Shown: positions 23,354-32,903 of the stretch, piece after piece | Position numbering within the stretch: position 1 is the stretch's first letter | How the letters are laid out: each line of letters begins with the position of its first letter | Assembly (NCBI RefSeq): GCF_010993705.1 | Contig: NZ_WOFO01000017.1 | Location: 1-63,442 of the forward strand | Length of the DNA stretch: 63,442 bases | Source of the DNA: Cyclobacterium sp. SYSU L10401 | GTDB lineage: Bacteria; Bacteroidota; Bacteroidia; Cytophagales; Cyclobacteriaceae | Reading direction: 5' to 3' | The notes under the pieces: generated by a model | Seen by the model: the letters and a program-made list of their open reading frames with translations, nothing else | Database searches by the model: none | What the model was told of the DNA's origin: nothing | Translations under genes and position numbers: made by a program

Positions 23354-23794
23354 ATGGAAACAAAGTATCTAGCACCTGTTATTTGGACCCTGCTTTTATC
23401 AGGCTTGTATTTACCCATTAAAGAAAAATGGAAGCCAAAGCCCAGGCCATCGGTTTCACTGTCTCAGTCAACATGGGAGTTTGTGCCGGGCAAAGGGGAG
23501 GGGTCGTCGGACAGGCTACTTAAGGGACCCAAATACTTTCTGGAATTTGTCAATGATTCCATCTTTTTTGTTCAGCTGGAGGCCACAATGGTATACGGTT
23601 TGTATACCTATGAAGCAGGTAGTCAAAGTTTTACCTTTGGAAGTTTGCAGCGCATCAATCAACAATGTTGTGACAGCCAATTTTCATTAGACTTGATAGG
23701 AACCCTGCCTTCCATTCATTCCGGTGTGATATCGGGCGGGAAATTGAAATTGTATGGAAAAAAAGATTTAACATTTAAAGCCATGTTTATATGA
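23354..23794 (+). CDS. Small exported protein, META-like
   Basis: A 146-residue protein with a hydrophobic N-terminus (LAPVIWTLLLSGLYLPI) that may be a signal or anchor. The rest looks like a small beta domain resembling META/HslJ or lipocalin-type folds: STWEFV, FLEFVNDSIFFVQL, a conserved-looking QQCCDSQF and a final LKLYGKKDLTFKAMF strand. The similarity is by pattern only. ATG 23354 is chosen because it starts just before the hydrophobic segment. Its stop overlaps the next start by four bases (ATGA), so the two genes form a unit. Confidence 0.6.
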   Translation: METKYLAPVIWTLLLSGLYLPIKEKWKPKPRPSVSLSQSTWEFVPGKGEGSSDRLLKGPKYFLEFVNDSIFFVQLEATMVYGLYTYEAGSQSFTFGSLQRINQQCCDSQFSLDLIGTLPSIHSGVISGGKLKLYGKKDLTFKAMFI

Positions 23795-24564
23795 AAACTG
23801 TAGACAACCTGACATTCGGTAGAAAAATCTTGTTTTCTCATGTATACTTATTGAGTAGGATTGGAATGATCCTTTCTTCCCTGCTGCTGGTCCCAGGCTG
23901 TGTAGAAGATGATTCTCAGCCAGAAGGGGATATCAGGGTTATTTCAGATAGTTTTGTTTCAGGGATGCAGGGATGGGCAGGAGGCTTTGCGGATCTGCCT
24001 GTTGACGGGCTCGATAGCTATGAGTTAGAGGTTGAACTGGATAATTTACCAGAAGAAACAGGGGAAACAGGCCAGGCCATTCGTGTTCAGGGCCACAACA
24101 GAAGTGATGATTTGTTCATGTTTCTGAAAAAGGAAATTTCCGGATTAGAGCCCGGAGCCAGCTATCAGGTAGTATTTAAGGTGAAATTAGCCTCCAGTTA
24201 TCCTGAAAATTCCGTCGGTATAGGAGGAAGCCCCGGAGGTTCGGTTTATTTGAAGGCAGGTGCGGTAAATTTTGAACCCGAGCCGGAGCCTGTAGAGGAG
24301 GCCCAGACCACTTACCATCGGATGAATATTGATAAAGGGAATCAATCCCAGGATGGCTCTGATATGTACGGTTTGGGAACTATTGGGATAGCAGGAGATG
24401 ATTTTGTTTACCAGATCATTTCAAGGGACAATCAGGATCGTCCGCAGCAAGTGACGGCCGATGAGGAAGGGAAACTGTGGCTGATAGTGGGTACAGACTC
24501 TGGGTTTGAGGGGTTGACAGTTTTGTACTATCAGGAAATCGAGGTAACTTTAACCAAAAAGTAG
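23791..24564 (+). CDS. Predicted lipoprotein of unknown function
   Basis: A 257-residue protein with a lipobox-like LLLVPGC (about 31-37) after a hydrophobic stretch, so it is probably a lipoprotein. The mature part is acidic and beta-rich (SYELEVELDNLPEE, YQVVFKVKLASSYPE) and resembles the carbohydrate-binding or choice-of-anchor jelly rolls of outer-membrane lipoproteins. No catalytic motif is seen. A GDIRVISDSFVSGMQGWAGG opening is typical of jelly-roll domains that bind surfaces. It is coupled to the preceding small exported protein. Confidence 0.68.
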   Translation: MKTVDNLTFGRKILFSHVYLLSRIGMILSSLLLVPGCVEDDSQPEGDIRVISDSFVSGMQGWAGGFADLPVDGLDSYELEVELDNLPEETGETGQAIRVQGHNRSDDLFMFLKKEISGLEPGASYQVVFKVKLASSYPENSVGIGGSPGGSVYLKAGAVNFEPEPEPVEEAQTTYHRMNIDKGNQSQDGSDMYGLGTIGIAGDDFVYQIISRDNQDRPQQVTADEEGKLWLIVGTDSGFEGLTVLYYQEIEVTLTKK

Positions 24565-24611
24565 GGAAGGGGAAAAGAATTCCCTACCCAAGGCTTTAAA
24601 TTATAGATGTC

Positions 24612-25172
24612 ATGTCCAGTAAAAAATGGGAGGAATTTCAATGGCTGAATGAGCCCCTGAAATGGAATGCGGACCAGGAATCTCTTGAGATGAAAACCGA
24701 TAGGAAGCGTGATTTTTGGCGCATTACCCATTATGATTTTGTCAAACATGATGGACATTTTTTTTATCGGGAAGTAGCAGGTTTATTTACCTGTCGACTT
24801 AAATTTTCGGGTCAATACCGGGATTTGTATGATCAGGCAGGGCTTATGCTTCGCCTGGATGAGAACAATTGGATCAAGGCAGGCATTGAATATGTAGATG
24901 GATTGGCTAAGGCAAGTGTAGTGGTGACAAGGGATTTTTCAGATTGGTCTGTAAAAAATTTATCAGAAATTCCTTCCGCTTTTTGGATAGAAGCGAGGAG
25001 AGGCAGCGATCATGTAGAAATATCTTACAGCATTGATGGGATAAAGTTTGAATTGCTGCGCTTAGCTTTCTTTCCTCCCTGCAATTTCCTGCAGCTAGGG
25101 ATCATGGCCGCCTCCCCAAAAGGTGATGGATTTGAAGTAATTTTTGATTCTCCGGATATAAAAATGGAGTAA
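24612..25172 (+). CDS. DUF1349 concanavalin-like protein
   Basis: A 186-residue cytoplasmic protein of the DUF1349 family, with a concanavalin A-like beta sandwich. The family pattern is visible: KTDRKRDFWRIT, DLYDQAGLMLRLDENNWIKAGIEYVDG, a valine-rich VVVTRDFSDWS strand and a terminal QLGIMAASPKGDGFEVIF block. Relatives are annotated loosely as regulating enolase or as carbohydrate-binding, but the function is unproven. It converges with the amine oxidase gene, abutting it without a gap. Confidence 0.85.
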   Translation: MSSKKWEEFQWLNEPLKWNADQESLEMKTDRKRDFWRITHYDFVKHDGHFFYREVAGLFTCRLKFSGQYRDLYDQAGLMLRLDENNWIKAGIEYVDGLAKASVVVTRDFSDWSVKNLSEIPSAFWIEARRGSDHVEISYSIDGIKFELLRLAFFPPCNFLQLGIMAASPKGDGFEVIFDSPDIKME

Positions 25173-26537
25173 TCAGGAAAGCATTTGCTCCACCACTTCC
25201 TCTCCCGAGTTGATGGCCCCTTCCATAAATCCCTGCCAGTCTGCCAGATGTTCACCGGCAAAGTAAACCGATTTGAAGGGTCTCTTCAGAATGGGCATCA
25301 AATCAAACCACTGTCCTATCCCGTACTGGGCGTAGGCTCCGTAGGAATATTGGTCTTTGCCCCAATAGTAACTGTTTTCGCCGGCTACCAAATGGCTGAG
25401 ATCTCCAAAGGCGGGTCGAAGGGAATCCAGGATCAGTTTTAGTCTGGCTTCCTTGGGCTGTGCATGTAATACTTCGGCTTTATCGCCAATGGCATAGGCT
25501 ACCAGCACACCTTTTTTGCCGGGTTGGTCTTTGGTGCCATGGTAGAAATAGTGTCCTACTCCATCGGTGACGCAATCAAAATTCTCTCTTCCCCAAAAAC
25601 GTTCGGAGAATACCACTGGAAATTTTCCTATTCTGGCGTATTGAAGCCCTTGAAGCGCCTCAGTCATGCTTACCGGTAAGACAGGCTGCCAGTCAATTTT
25701 CAAGACCATATAAGTAGGAGCCGTGCAAATCAGTTGATCGGCCTGATATACCTCGCCATTGGCACAAGTCAGCCTCACTCCTTCACGGGATTGTTCCACC
25801 TTGGATACTTTTTTTCCCAACATTATCGAATCGCTTCCAATGGCAGCTGCCATTTTTTTAGGAAGCAGGTCATTTCCCCCCTGGATTTTCAGATCCATTT
25901 CGTTTTTTTCGCTACTTTCCGCATACTCTGCCAATGCGCAAAAAGTGGATACCTTGCGGATAGACTCACCAAAATCCGTACTGTCTAAAAGCTCCCTGAT
26001 GTCAATGTCACGGTCAGAAAATCCTTTTCTGGATAAGAATCTCCACCAATCCATTTGATCCATCTTTTCTTTTTCTTTGTCAGACAGCTTATCCCAGTAT
26101 ATTTTTTTATTGTTCCAAAATGTCTCCATCTCAGGAGAAAAGCTCCATTTACCAGCTTTTTCATGTTTGCCATGATAAATCAGATCCGTTTCAAAACGGT
26201 TATCGAAAAGTTTGAGATCAAACTCCTGGCAGAGTTCGATCACCCTTTCATGAGAAGCTCCTACCCATTCTGCTCCCATCTCTATGGTTTGGCTTTCCCC
26301 TTTCACGGGTTGATGGGAAAATACCCGACCACCCACCCTGTTCCTGGCCTCCAGGATGGTAGTCTTGATGCCAGCCTTTTTGAGCTTATAAGCGGCAGCA
26401 AGTCCTGATAAACCGGCTCCGATTATCAGCACATGTTTTGGTTTTTTTCCAGGTAGGATGTTAGGGTATCCTTTTGCAGGCAGGGTCAATGCCCCACCCA
26501 ATAGCGCAGTGGCCTGAAGGAAGTCTCTTCTTTTCAT
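25173..26537 (-). CDS. Flavin monoamine oxidase-like protein
   Basis: A 454-residue FAD-dependent amine oxidase. An N-terminal signal with Arg-Arg ([20 protein letters not shown]) suggests export by the Tat pathway, already folded with FAD. The dinucleotide motif [15 protein letters not shown] is at about 39-53, followed by [11 protein letters not shown]. The C-terminal FAD-binding block [21 protein letters not shown] is present. The substrate could be a polyamine, an amino acid or an aromatic amine. Relatives include putrescine oxidases and L-amino-acid oxidases. Confidence 0.9.
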   Translation of the reverse strand: MKRRDFLQATALLGGALTLPAKGYPNILPGKKPKHVLIIGAGLSGLAAAYKLKKAGIKTTILEARNRVGGRVFSHQPVKGESQTIEMGAEWVGASHERVIELCQEFDLKLFDNRFETDLIYHGKHEKAGKWSFSPEMETFWNNKKIYWDKLSDKEKEKMDQMDWWRFLSRKGFSDRDIDIRELLDSTDFGESIRKVSTFCALAEYAESSEKNEMDLKIQGGNDLLPKKMAAAIGSDSIMLGKKVSKVEQSREGVRLTCANGEVYQADQLICTAPTYMVLKIDWQPVLPVSMTEALQGLQYARIGKFPVVFSERFWGRENFDCVTDGVGHYFYHGTKDQPGKKGVLVAYAIGDKAEVLHAQPKEARLKLILDSLRPAFGDLSHLVAGENSYYWGKDQYSYGAYAQYGIGQWFDLMPILKRPFKSVYFAGEHLADWQGFMEGAINSGEEVVEQMLS

Positions 26538-26740
26538 GTGTTTATAATTTGTTTTAAGCGGTCAGATGCCTGTCCCGATACTAAATCGGGAGAATCTTTG
26601 ACGATTAAAATAATCATTGCTCTGTGTGTTTAATGATGATTTTAGTCGTGTCGATTTCATGGGAATAAAATGATTTTCCCTGAAGATAAAAAAAATAATA
26701 ATTTTATTTCACAGCCCGGGTATTATATATCCGTTTAATT

Positions 26741-28126
26741 TTATTGGTCCGCTGTAAGCAGTATTTCTTTGGGTATATCAATTGTACTCAGGATGTAATG
26801 AGCGATTGCTTCGCCTTGTTTCATGCCTTCTTCAATGGCATCTCTGAAATGAATCCCTCCATATAGTCTCGAAATGGCGGCTTCCTCTGAAGCTTGCAGG
26901 AAAGAGTCAAAAGAACGTTCGGGAAGGCCGAAAAAAACCTCCGAGGTATCGACGAATTTGAAATCATCCCCGAAATATGAGCTGAGAATAATGGCACTTG
27001 TTTTGGAAATGACACTATGACCGCTGGTGTACTCTGGAAAAGGCGGGGTTTGTAAAATCGGCCTCCAGCTTTGGTCAATAAATTTATTGATGACAGTAAT
27101 CGGTCGGATCCGGTCACTTCTATATTTTTCATCCCAACAACTGATAAAAGCATCATGTAATCCCATGGCCACCAGGGTGTGGATGTAGATACTGCTTTTT
27201 AAGTCGAGCCCTGCTTTTAGTGCGGCTATGCCCGTGATTCCCATCCAATGTCCTCCGGGGGAAATTTTCTTGAGGCCAATGGCCATATGGCCACTGTAGG
27301 ATACATTGAAAGGGTTGCAATCCCAAAAATTGGCAATCAACTGCTGTTCTTCAGTTAAGGCACTGGTGACCTCATACACTTCATGTACTTGCCGGTAAAA
27401 GGAACTTCCTTCCTCCATGGAAAATTCAGCGGGTGGGTCGGGAGTAAAGGCTTCGGCATCCTTTATAAAAAAAGGCCTGATGGTTCTCCATTCGGGGTCA
27501 ATGGCCGATAGGTATGCCGGTGGTGTAGGGTACCATTTTCCTTCACCGGGACTTGGACTGTAACGCTGTAGGGTGCTCAGGTAGCCATAGCCATCTTCTC
27601 TGGCGTATTTTAATACCAGGGAGGCGACCTCTTCGGCATACCGGATGTTTGCGGGTAGTGCTTTTTTTCTAAGGTATCTGTTTTTGATAAATTGATCAAT
27701 AAGTTTTTCCTGTGACTTTTCCAGTCTCTTACCTGAGGGCATCAGTTTTTTACCCACTTCCAGCATGGCATAAATGCTTGCAAATGACCGGTTAAAAGTA
27801 ACTTCGTCCAAATAGCTTGCTGAGGGTAAATCCGGGAGTGGGGCATTCAGGTTTTTGAGTAGCGGGTCCCTGGAGGTGCTTTGAGTTTCCTGAAAAACCA
27901 AATAGGCCGCTAGTAAGGAGTAACTGTAAAACCTGGCTGCACCAGGAGGGGTGGCTACATCGGTAACCATTACTTCTGTGATGGAAAATAGATGCTCCAC
28001 CATCCAGGCTTCTACCTGGTCTTCTTGTTTAACAAGCGCTTTTTCAGCAGCGGGAATGGCTAATGGCTGGTTATTGCCGGGAAGAAATAGCCATACAAAC
28101 AAAACTAACAACAACTGTTTTCCCAT
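26741..28126 (-). CDS. Vanadium haloperoxidase-like PAP2 protein
   Basis: A 461-residue exported protein of the vanadium haloperoxidase/PAP2 acid phosphatase superfamily, with a signal peptide at its start (LLLVLFVWLFLPGNNQPLA). The three phosphate- or vanadate-binding blocks are seen in order: KYRSDRIRP, EYTSGHS (usually PSGH), and SRLYGGIHF followed by a nearby Asp. Relatives in Bacteroidota are annotated as vanadium-dependent haloperoxidases, but most are untested and some may be phosphatases. It is upstream of the amine oxidase in the same direction, 203 bases away, with a short palindrome in the gap. Confidence 0.85.
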   Translation of the reverse strand: MGKQLLLVLFVWLFLPGNNQPLAIPAAEKALVKQEDQVEAWMVEHLFSITEVMVTDVATPPGAARFYSYSLLAAYLVFQETQSTSRDPLLKNLNAPLPDLPSASYLDEVTFNRSFASIYAMLEVGKKLMPSGKRLEKSQEKLIDQFIKNRYLRKKALPANIRYAEEVASLVLKYAREDGYGYLSTLQRYSPSPGEGKWYPTPPAYLSAIDPEWRTIRPFFIKDAEAFTPDPPAEFSMEEGSSFYRQVHEVYEVTSALTEEQQLIANFWDCNPFNVSYSGHMAIGLKKISPGGHWMGITGIAALKAGLDLKSSIYIHTLVAMGLHDAFISCWDEKYRSDRIRPITVINKFIDQSWRPILQTPPFPEYTSGHSVISKTSAIILSSYFGDDFKFVDTSEVFFGLPERSFDSFLQASEEAAISRLYGGIHFRDAIEEGMKQGEAIAHYILSTIDIPKEILLTADQ

Positions 28127-28247
28127 GTCCTTTCATTTCAATCTTTCAAAGGTATTCAATAATTCTATAAACCTCAACAAGAGATAGGGGTGGGTATACA
28201 GGAGAGATACCTTTGAAAAGGTGATTTTTGCAGCCTTCAAGAAAAGG

Positions 28248-29147
28248 TTAGGCCAAAGATGGTCTGGTGTCGGCCAGATTTTCGTTTTTTATTAAAAATT
28301 CATTTTCCTCTACCATGGATATGGCACCTAGAATGGCTGAATCATCCAGTTCGGAAACATAAATTTTCAAATTTTCCGAAATGGGTTTATAGGGGAAATT
28401 ATTGATGACCTCTTGCAGGCCATTTTTAAAATAGGGATAGGCTTTTCTGATGGAACCACCAATAACAATGGCCTCCGGAGCATAGGTGAGTAATAAGCGG
28501 TAAATCAATTCGCCCAGGTGTCTGCCATAGGCATTAAAAATCTGCAGGGCTTCTGCATTTCCATCTTTCGCTTTTGCGGATAATTTCTTGGCACTGTACC
28601 TGTATTTACTTTTAAAAAATTTACTACTGCAATAATCTTCAAATGTTTGGTCCAGATAGGGCACCGCACCCCATTCTCCTGCCCCACAAAGCCTGCCTGT
28701 GTAAAGGTGTCCGTTTGCGATTATGCCTGTTCCAATACCTGTCCCAAGGGTAATGCCTACCACATGGCGGTGTGCATATGCCGGACCAAATTTGTACTCT
28801 CCCAGGGCAAAGCAATTGGCATCGTTATTTACGGCTACGGGAACCTTAAATTTACTTTCTAAGTATGCTTTTAAATTTACTTTTTGAAAAGAAGGAATAT
28901 TGGCCAGGTTATAAACAATTCCCTGGATAGGGTCTACCAGCCCGGGTATGCCAATGCCTATGGACTTGAAGTTAAATTTATTGTAAGCTGATATTTGTGA
29001 GGAAATGGCATCAAGGATCTCTTCCTGGGGCAAACTGGCAGGGGTTTTACTCTCAATTCTTTCGACTAATTTACCTTCACGGATTATTCCGGAACTGATT
29101 TTTGTACCGCCTATATCCATTCCAAGTACCGTATTGCTTGCTTTCAT
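28248..29147 (-). CDS. ROK-family sugar kinase
   Basis: A 299-residue ROK kinase, probably phosphorylating glucose, GlcNAc or a related hexose. The N-terminal phosphate loop DIGGTKISSGI, the NNDANCFALGEYKFG catalytic block and the GITLGTGIGTGII loop are all present. The zinc-binding CxCGxxGC motif common in the family is absent; the region after GAGEWGAVP reads DYCSSKFFKSKY. It follows a NagB/PIG-L fusion and a ROK repressor, so GlcNAc or N-acetylmannosamine is the favoured substrate. The three genes share one direction, and a terminator separates this one from the fusion gene. Confidence 0.9.
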   Translation of the reverse strand: MKASNTVLGMDIGGTKISSGIIREGKLVERIESKTPASLPQEEILDAISSQISAYNKFNFKSIGIGIPGLVDPIQGIVYNLANIPSFQKVNLKAYLESKFKVPVAVNNDANCFALGEYKFGPAYAHRHVVGITLGTGIGTGIIANGHLYTGRLCGAGEWGAVPYLDQTFEDYCSSKFFKSKYRYSAKKLSAKAKDGNAEALQIFNAYGRHLGELIYRLLLTYAPEAIVIGGSIRKAYPYFKNGLQEVINNFPYKPISENLKIYVSELDDSAILGAISMVEENEFLIKNENLADTRPSLA

Positions 29148-29231
29148 TTTTTTGTTTGTTTTCGGAATTACCCCGATTAATTTTTTACCCCGAATGACCT
29201 GCGCCTGCCAGGCATTATTTTGCTTACAAAA

Positions 29232-29267
29232 GAAAATATCCGCAGGATGCTTTTTACACCTGCGGAT
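29232..29267 (-). terminator. Terminator of the nagB fusion gene
   Basis: On the minus strand ATCCGCAGG pairs perfectly with CCTGCGGAT across a 12-base loop, followed by ATTTTCTTTT. It lies about 20 bases past the fusion gene stop. The ROK kinase gene further downstream must then be read through or use its own promoter. Confidence 0.75.
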
Positions 29268-29288
29268 AAAACGATTCAGTAAGTAGGT

Positions 29289-31616
29289 TTACAACATGCC
29301 TTCGGTAGATTTTTCCAGCTCTCTGGCTTCCACCAGAAAATCCTCTACACCCATCTCGCGGAAAAAAATCAATCCATGACTGGACCTGACTTTTGCCGTA
29401 TGGTGTTGGTAAAAATAGTTTTTACCTAATAAAAGCTGCACATCGCTCAATTGGTTTACCCAGGTTCTCCTTGCAAGCGTGCTGAATTTACCATTGTGGG
29501 CATAGCTGGGAAAGGAAGCATTTACCTGGCTCATGTAACAGTTGGTAAAAGAATCTTCCATAACAGACATGTCACCTAGGGAAACGGGCACGATTACATT
29601 GGACTCAGCCGCATCAAATTTGAACCAGACATTTCGATATCCTATAATCTTAAAATTACTTAGGTCCTCTTCCAGACTCCATTGTCTAACCGCTTCAGCT
29701 GTGGCCTGCAATACCTTGTAATGAGTGTCTGGACCACTTCCTTCGGGATCCAGGGTGAGGCTGAGCTTGGTAGGCTTGATCTCCCTTAACATATTTAAAA
29801 TGGGCTCCACATCTCTTTTCTTATCCGGCTGCTCGGTAAATATATCTCCGGTATAAAAACCCAATCGTAAATGATGAACGTTCTTTACCTGCACCCCAAA
29901 ATGTGCCCATACCAATTCCTCTTCAAATTCCCTGATCATCCCTTTTAAGGTTTGGATGTTTTTTGGGTTTTTCTCCCCATCATAGGAATTTTTTAGTACG
30001 GTGATGATTTCATTGATCTGATCCCGCAGCTGCATGGTGGACTTGATGCCAAAAGTAAATACAATCGCTCTTACTACCCTGTGACACAATCCTCGTAGCC
30101 TTTCTTCCGCATTTTCAGAAGCTACATTGGTCAGGTAATGATAGACGTCCTTGTCCATTTTCAGTTTGTAGCCAGACTCATAGAAATCTTCGAACTTGAC
30201 CATCTGTATGCGGCCCTCATCCAAAAACTTCTTGGTACTTTTCAGCGTGTCGATTACAAAAGAATTGGTAACTGCAGTAAAACCGGAGGTCAACACAGCA
30301 AAATGAGCCTCGTTACTGTTTTCATGGAGCTGTTTCGTTATTTGGGGTAAGATTCCGAGAGATATGTCATCATGGTGGGGACCGGTATGAAGAAAAACCT
30401 CATTCTTTTCCTCTTCCATTCCCTTGTCGATCTTACTGCTGATACTTTGAATGACTTCATTGACAGTATTTTCATTCAGATCGGGTATCTGACTGGTATA
30501 TTTGTCATTCTTCAGGTCTTCCAGGGTGATCCTGTGGCCGTATTTTTGTAATTTTTTACAAAGGTCCAATACTGCCCGCTCCGTTTTGGTGAAATCCCAT
30601 TTTCCGGTGAAGTAATACTGATCCACACTGTCAGTCAATTTGGAAGCGGCACCTTTGGTAAGATAAAACCGACCATTTTTCAGTTTCTGAAGTACTGTGG
30701 CGGGATAGACATTGGTCATGGATTGCTCCAGGGACTGTTTGACAATGGGCGCTTTGGCTTCCCCGGCAGCAATGATGATGGCCACTGCTTCCGGATTGTG
30801 AACGATGGTGTCCAATCCTATGGTGATTACCAGCCGATTGGCAGAAATTTCAATGCCACCCAGATCCCCTGCGGCCACAGCCTGGGTTTCAAAATTGGTT
30901 TCCGTTAGCCGGGTAGTGGAAAAGATATCGGAGCCCCTGGTATTGAAAGCAATGTGTCCATCCGGACCAATACCCCCAACAAAGAAGCCAATACCGCCTT
31001 TTTCCCGGATTTTGGCCTCATACTCCCCACACCACTGATCGATAAGGTAGATGGATTCCTGTTGTAGCCTTTCCTGATTATTGGTGTATTCCCTATAGCG
31101 CAAGGATAAATCTACCCTTGAGTCTGGGAAAATTTCCTTATAGGATTTCCCTTCTGCCAATTTGATTTCATCCGAATTTATCAGCAGGGCCTTTTTGGGG
31201 TCCAGGCCAAAGCCTTCTATGTAGAACTTGTTTACATAATGATAAAAACTATTTTTTTGCTCGGAGGAGATAGGGTAAAATTCATCAATTTGAACAAACT
31301 GAAGGTCTTTCAGTACAGGTTTTTTGCATTCTTTCAGACCATACTTTTCCCTTAATTCCAGTCCTTTTTTCTTATCCCAATTTTCCAGCAGAAACTTGGT
31401 CCATTTGATAAAGTATTCCGGTGTTTTACCTGTAGGTAAGCTGATGACACCATCGGGATTGGTAGAAACCCATTCTAAAAACCTGCATGCGGTAAGCAAT
31501 CCCAGTTTTGGGAAATTATCTACCGTGAGGTAAGGAATCCTGGTGGTGACGGTCTCTGTTTCTGAATCCTCGAAAAAAGCCTCTTCAGTTTTCGAAAGTG
31601 GATAGTTTGCTAACAT
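29289..31616 (-). CDS. NagB-like deaminase fused to PIG-L
   Basis: A 775-residue fusion. The N-terminal part (about 20-345) matches glucosamine-6-phosphate deaminase: SLPTGKTPEYF binds the phosphate, QIDEFYPI carries the proposed catalytic Asp, and GPDGHIAFN (about 217) the Asp/His pair. The Glu that follows in E. coli NagB is Thr here (FNTRGS), so activity may differ. The C-terminal part (about 405-690) is a PIG-L/LmbE zinc deacetylase: HHDD (about 411-414) is the metal motif and HLRLGF a later His. One chain could thus deacetylate an N-acetyl sugar and deaminate it. It lies 24 bases after the ROK repressor. Confidence 0.9.
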   Translation of the reverse strand: MLANYPLSKTEEAFFEDSETETVTTRIPYLTVDNFPKLGLLTACRFLEWVSTNPDGVISLPTGKTPEYFIKWTKFLLENWDKKKGLELREKYGLKECKKPVLKDLQFVQIDEFYPISSEQKNSFYHYVNKFYIEGFGLDPKKALLINSDEIKLAEGKSYKEIFPDSRVDLSLRYREYTNNQERLQQESIYLIDQWCGEYEAKIREKGGIGFFVGGIGPDGHIAFNTRGSDIFSTTRLTETNFETQAVAAGDLGGIEISANRLVITIGLDTIVHNPEAVAIIIAAGEAKAPIVKQSLEQSMTNVYPATVLQKLKNGRFYLTKGAASKLTDSVDQYYFTGKWDFTKTERAVLDLCKKLQKYGHRITLEDLKNDKYTSQIPDLNENTVNEVIQSISSKIDKGMEEEKNEVFLHTGPHHDDISLGILPQITKQLHENSNEAHFAVLTSGFTAVTNSFVIDTLKSTKKFLDEGRIQMVKFEDFYESGYKLKMDKDVYHYLTNVASENAEERLRGLCHRVVRAIVFTFGIKSTMQLRDQINEIITVLKNSYDGEKNPKNIQTLKGMIREFEEELVWAHFGVQVKNVHHLRLGFYTGDIFTEQPDKKRDVEPILNMLREIKPTKLSLTLDPEGSGPDTHYKVLQATAEAVRQWSLEEDLSNFKIIGYRNVWFKFDAAESNVIVPVSLGDMSVMEDSFTNCYMSQVNASFPSYAHNGKFSTLARRTWVNQLSDVQLLLGKNYFYQHHTAKVRSSHGLIFFREMGVEDFLVEARELEKSTEGML

Positions 31617-31640
31617 ATCTTTTGTATGAGTTTTAATTTT

Positions 31641-32885
31641 CTAGTGTGAGTTGATCGTGTCTTCAAATATATGTTCATTCACAATAGCTATGGCTCCCCT
31701 GAGACCGACTTCCTTACCCAATTTGGAAAGTTCGATGGAAGTCTTTTCTCTAAGCTTGGCCATAGAGTAAATGTTCAATGCCTGTTGTATAGGAGTGGTG
31801 ATGTATTGATTTGCTTCAGCAATGGCACCACCTAAAATAATTAGCTCTGGATTAAACAACTGAATAAGAATGGCAATCCCTCTGCCCAGGTCAAGCCCCA
31901 CATCAGACAGGATACTGATCGCTCGCTGGTCTCCGGCACTGGCGGCTTCCACTACAATGGATGGGTCAATATTCTCTTCTTTCCCTTCAGATAACCGGGC
32001 CAGGATGGAGTCTTTGTCTAATTCTATGGCCTCCTTTGCCAACCGTACCACCGCTCCTCCGGAAGCCACTGATTCCAGACAGCCTCTTTTGCCACAGGAA
32101 CAACTGATTTCCTTGGCATCAAATAAGGGGGAATGACTGAATTCACCGGCAAACCCTGAATAACCTCTGTACAGTTTTCCATCAATGATAATGCCTAAAC
32201 CTATTCCCCAATCGACAAAAATGCCCAATACATTTTTATGACCACTATTATTACCAAATTTAAATTCGGCCAATGTTTTCGCTCTGGCATCATTCTCAAT
32301 AAAAACCTTTCTCCCAAACTTGGATTCCAACTGATCTTTGAGCGGTTTTTTTCCCGATTTCAAATGGGTATGATTGATGCCTGCAACACCATCTACCAGG
32401 CCTGGCATGCTGATCCCTACGGCTATGACTTTTTCTTCCGGTATGCCGGATGAGGCGATTACTTCCATAGAAAAATCATAGATGCTGTCCAGGGTTTTTG
32501 GCTCATTATTCAGGGTTAGTTTGACCGTTTTTATTTTTGAGACCCTTTCATTTTTGGTGTTGTAAACAGCTGCCTTCGCTCCATAGCGACTGAGGTCTAT
32601 CCCCAAAATAAAAAAAGAATCGGGTGCAAGTCCGTAAAGGTCTGGTTTCCTTCCTCCCTGAGATTGACCTCTTCCTTCCTTTATGACTATATTTTCTTCC
32701 AAAAGGTCTGCCAATAACAAATTTACTGTCGGTAAACTGATGCCTACCAGCTGGCAAATGTTATTGGCGGTGTTATTACCAAGGGTGTACAACTCCTTGA
32801 CGATTTTTAGCTTGTTGATATAATTTTTAATCTCAACAACCCCTTCCTTTTTTTCAAGGACTATATTTGGATCAATCAGGTTCAT
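31641..32885 (-). CDS. ROK-family transcription repressor, NagC-like
   Basis: A 414-residue regulator. A winged helix-turn-helix (about 25-90: VKELYTLGNNTANNICQLVG, then ISLPTVNLLLADLLEE) precedes a ROK sugar-sensing domain with LGIDLSRYGAKAAVYN, NDARAKTLAEFKFG and the zinc motif CSCGKRGCLES. NagC and Mlc work this way: they bind DNA until a sugar phosphate or partner releases them. Here the likely targets are its own promoter and the following deaminase fusion and kinase. A perfect AT-rich palindrome sits 19 bases upstream of its start. Its true inducer is not known. Confidence 0.92.
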   Translation of the reverse strand: MNLIDPNIVLEKKEGVVEIKNYINKLKIVKELYTLGNNTANNICQLVGISLPTVNLLLADLLEENIVIKEGRGQSQGGRKPDLYGLAPDSFFILGIDLSRYGAKAAVYNTKNERVSKIKTVKLTLNNEPKTLDSIYDFSMEVIASSGIPEEKVIAVGISMPGLVDGVAGINHTHLKSGKKPLKDQLESKFGRKVFIENDARAKTLAEFKFGNNSGHKNVLGIFVDWGIGLGIIIDGKLYRGYSGFAGEFSHSPLFDAKEISCSCGKRGCLESVASGGAVVRLAKEAIELDKDSILARLSEGKEENIDPSIVVEAASAGDQRAISILSDVGLDLGRGIAILIQLFNPELIILGGAIAEANQYITTPIQQALNIYSMAKLREKTSIELSKLGKEVGLRGAIAIVNEHIFEDTINSH

Positions 32886-32903
32886 CAGGTTAATTTTTGT
32901 GCA

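Noticed and set aside
26573-26590. CCCGAT/ATCGGG palindrome between the amine oxidase and haloperoxidase genes
   Set aside because: It is a six-base stem without a T run and could be a regulator site or chance; not enough to call.
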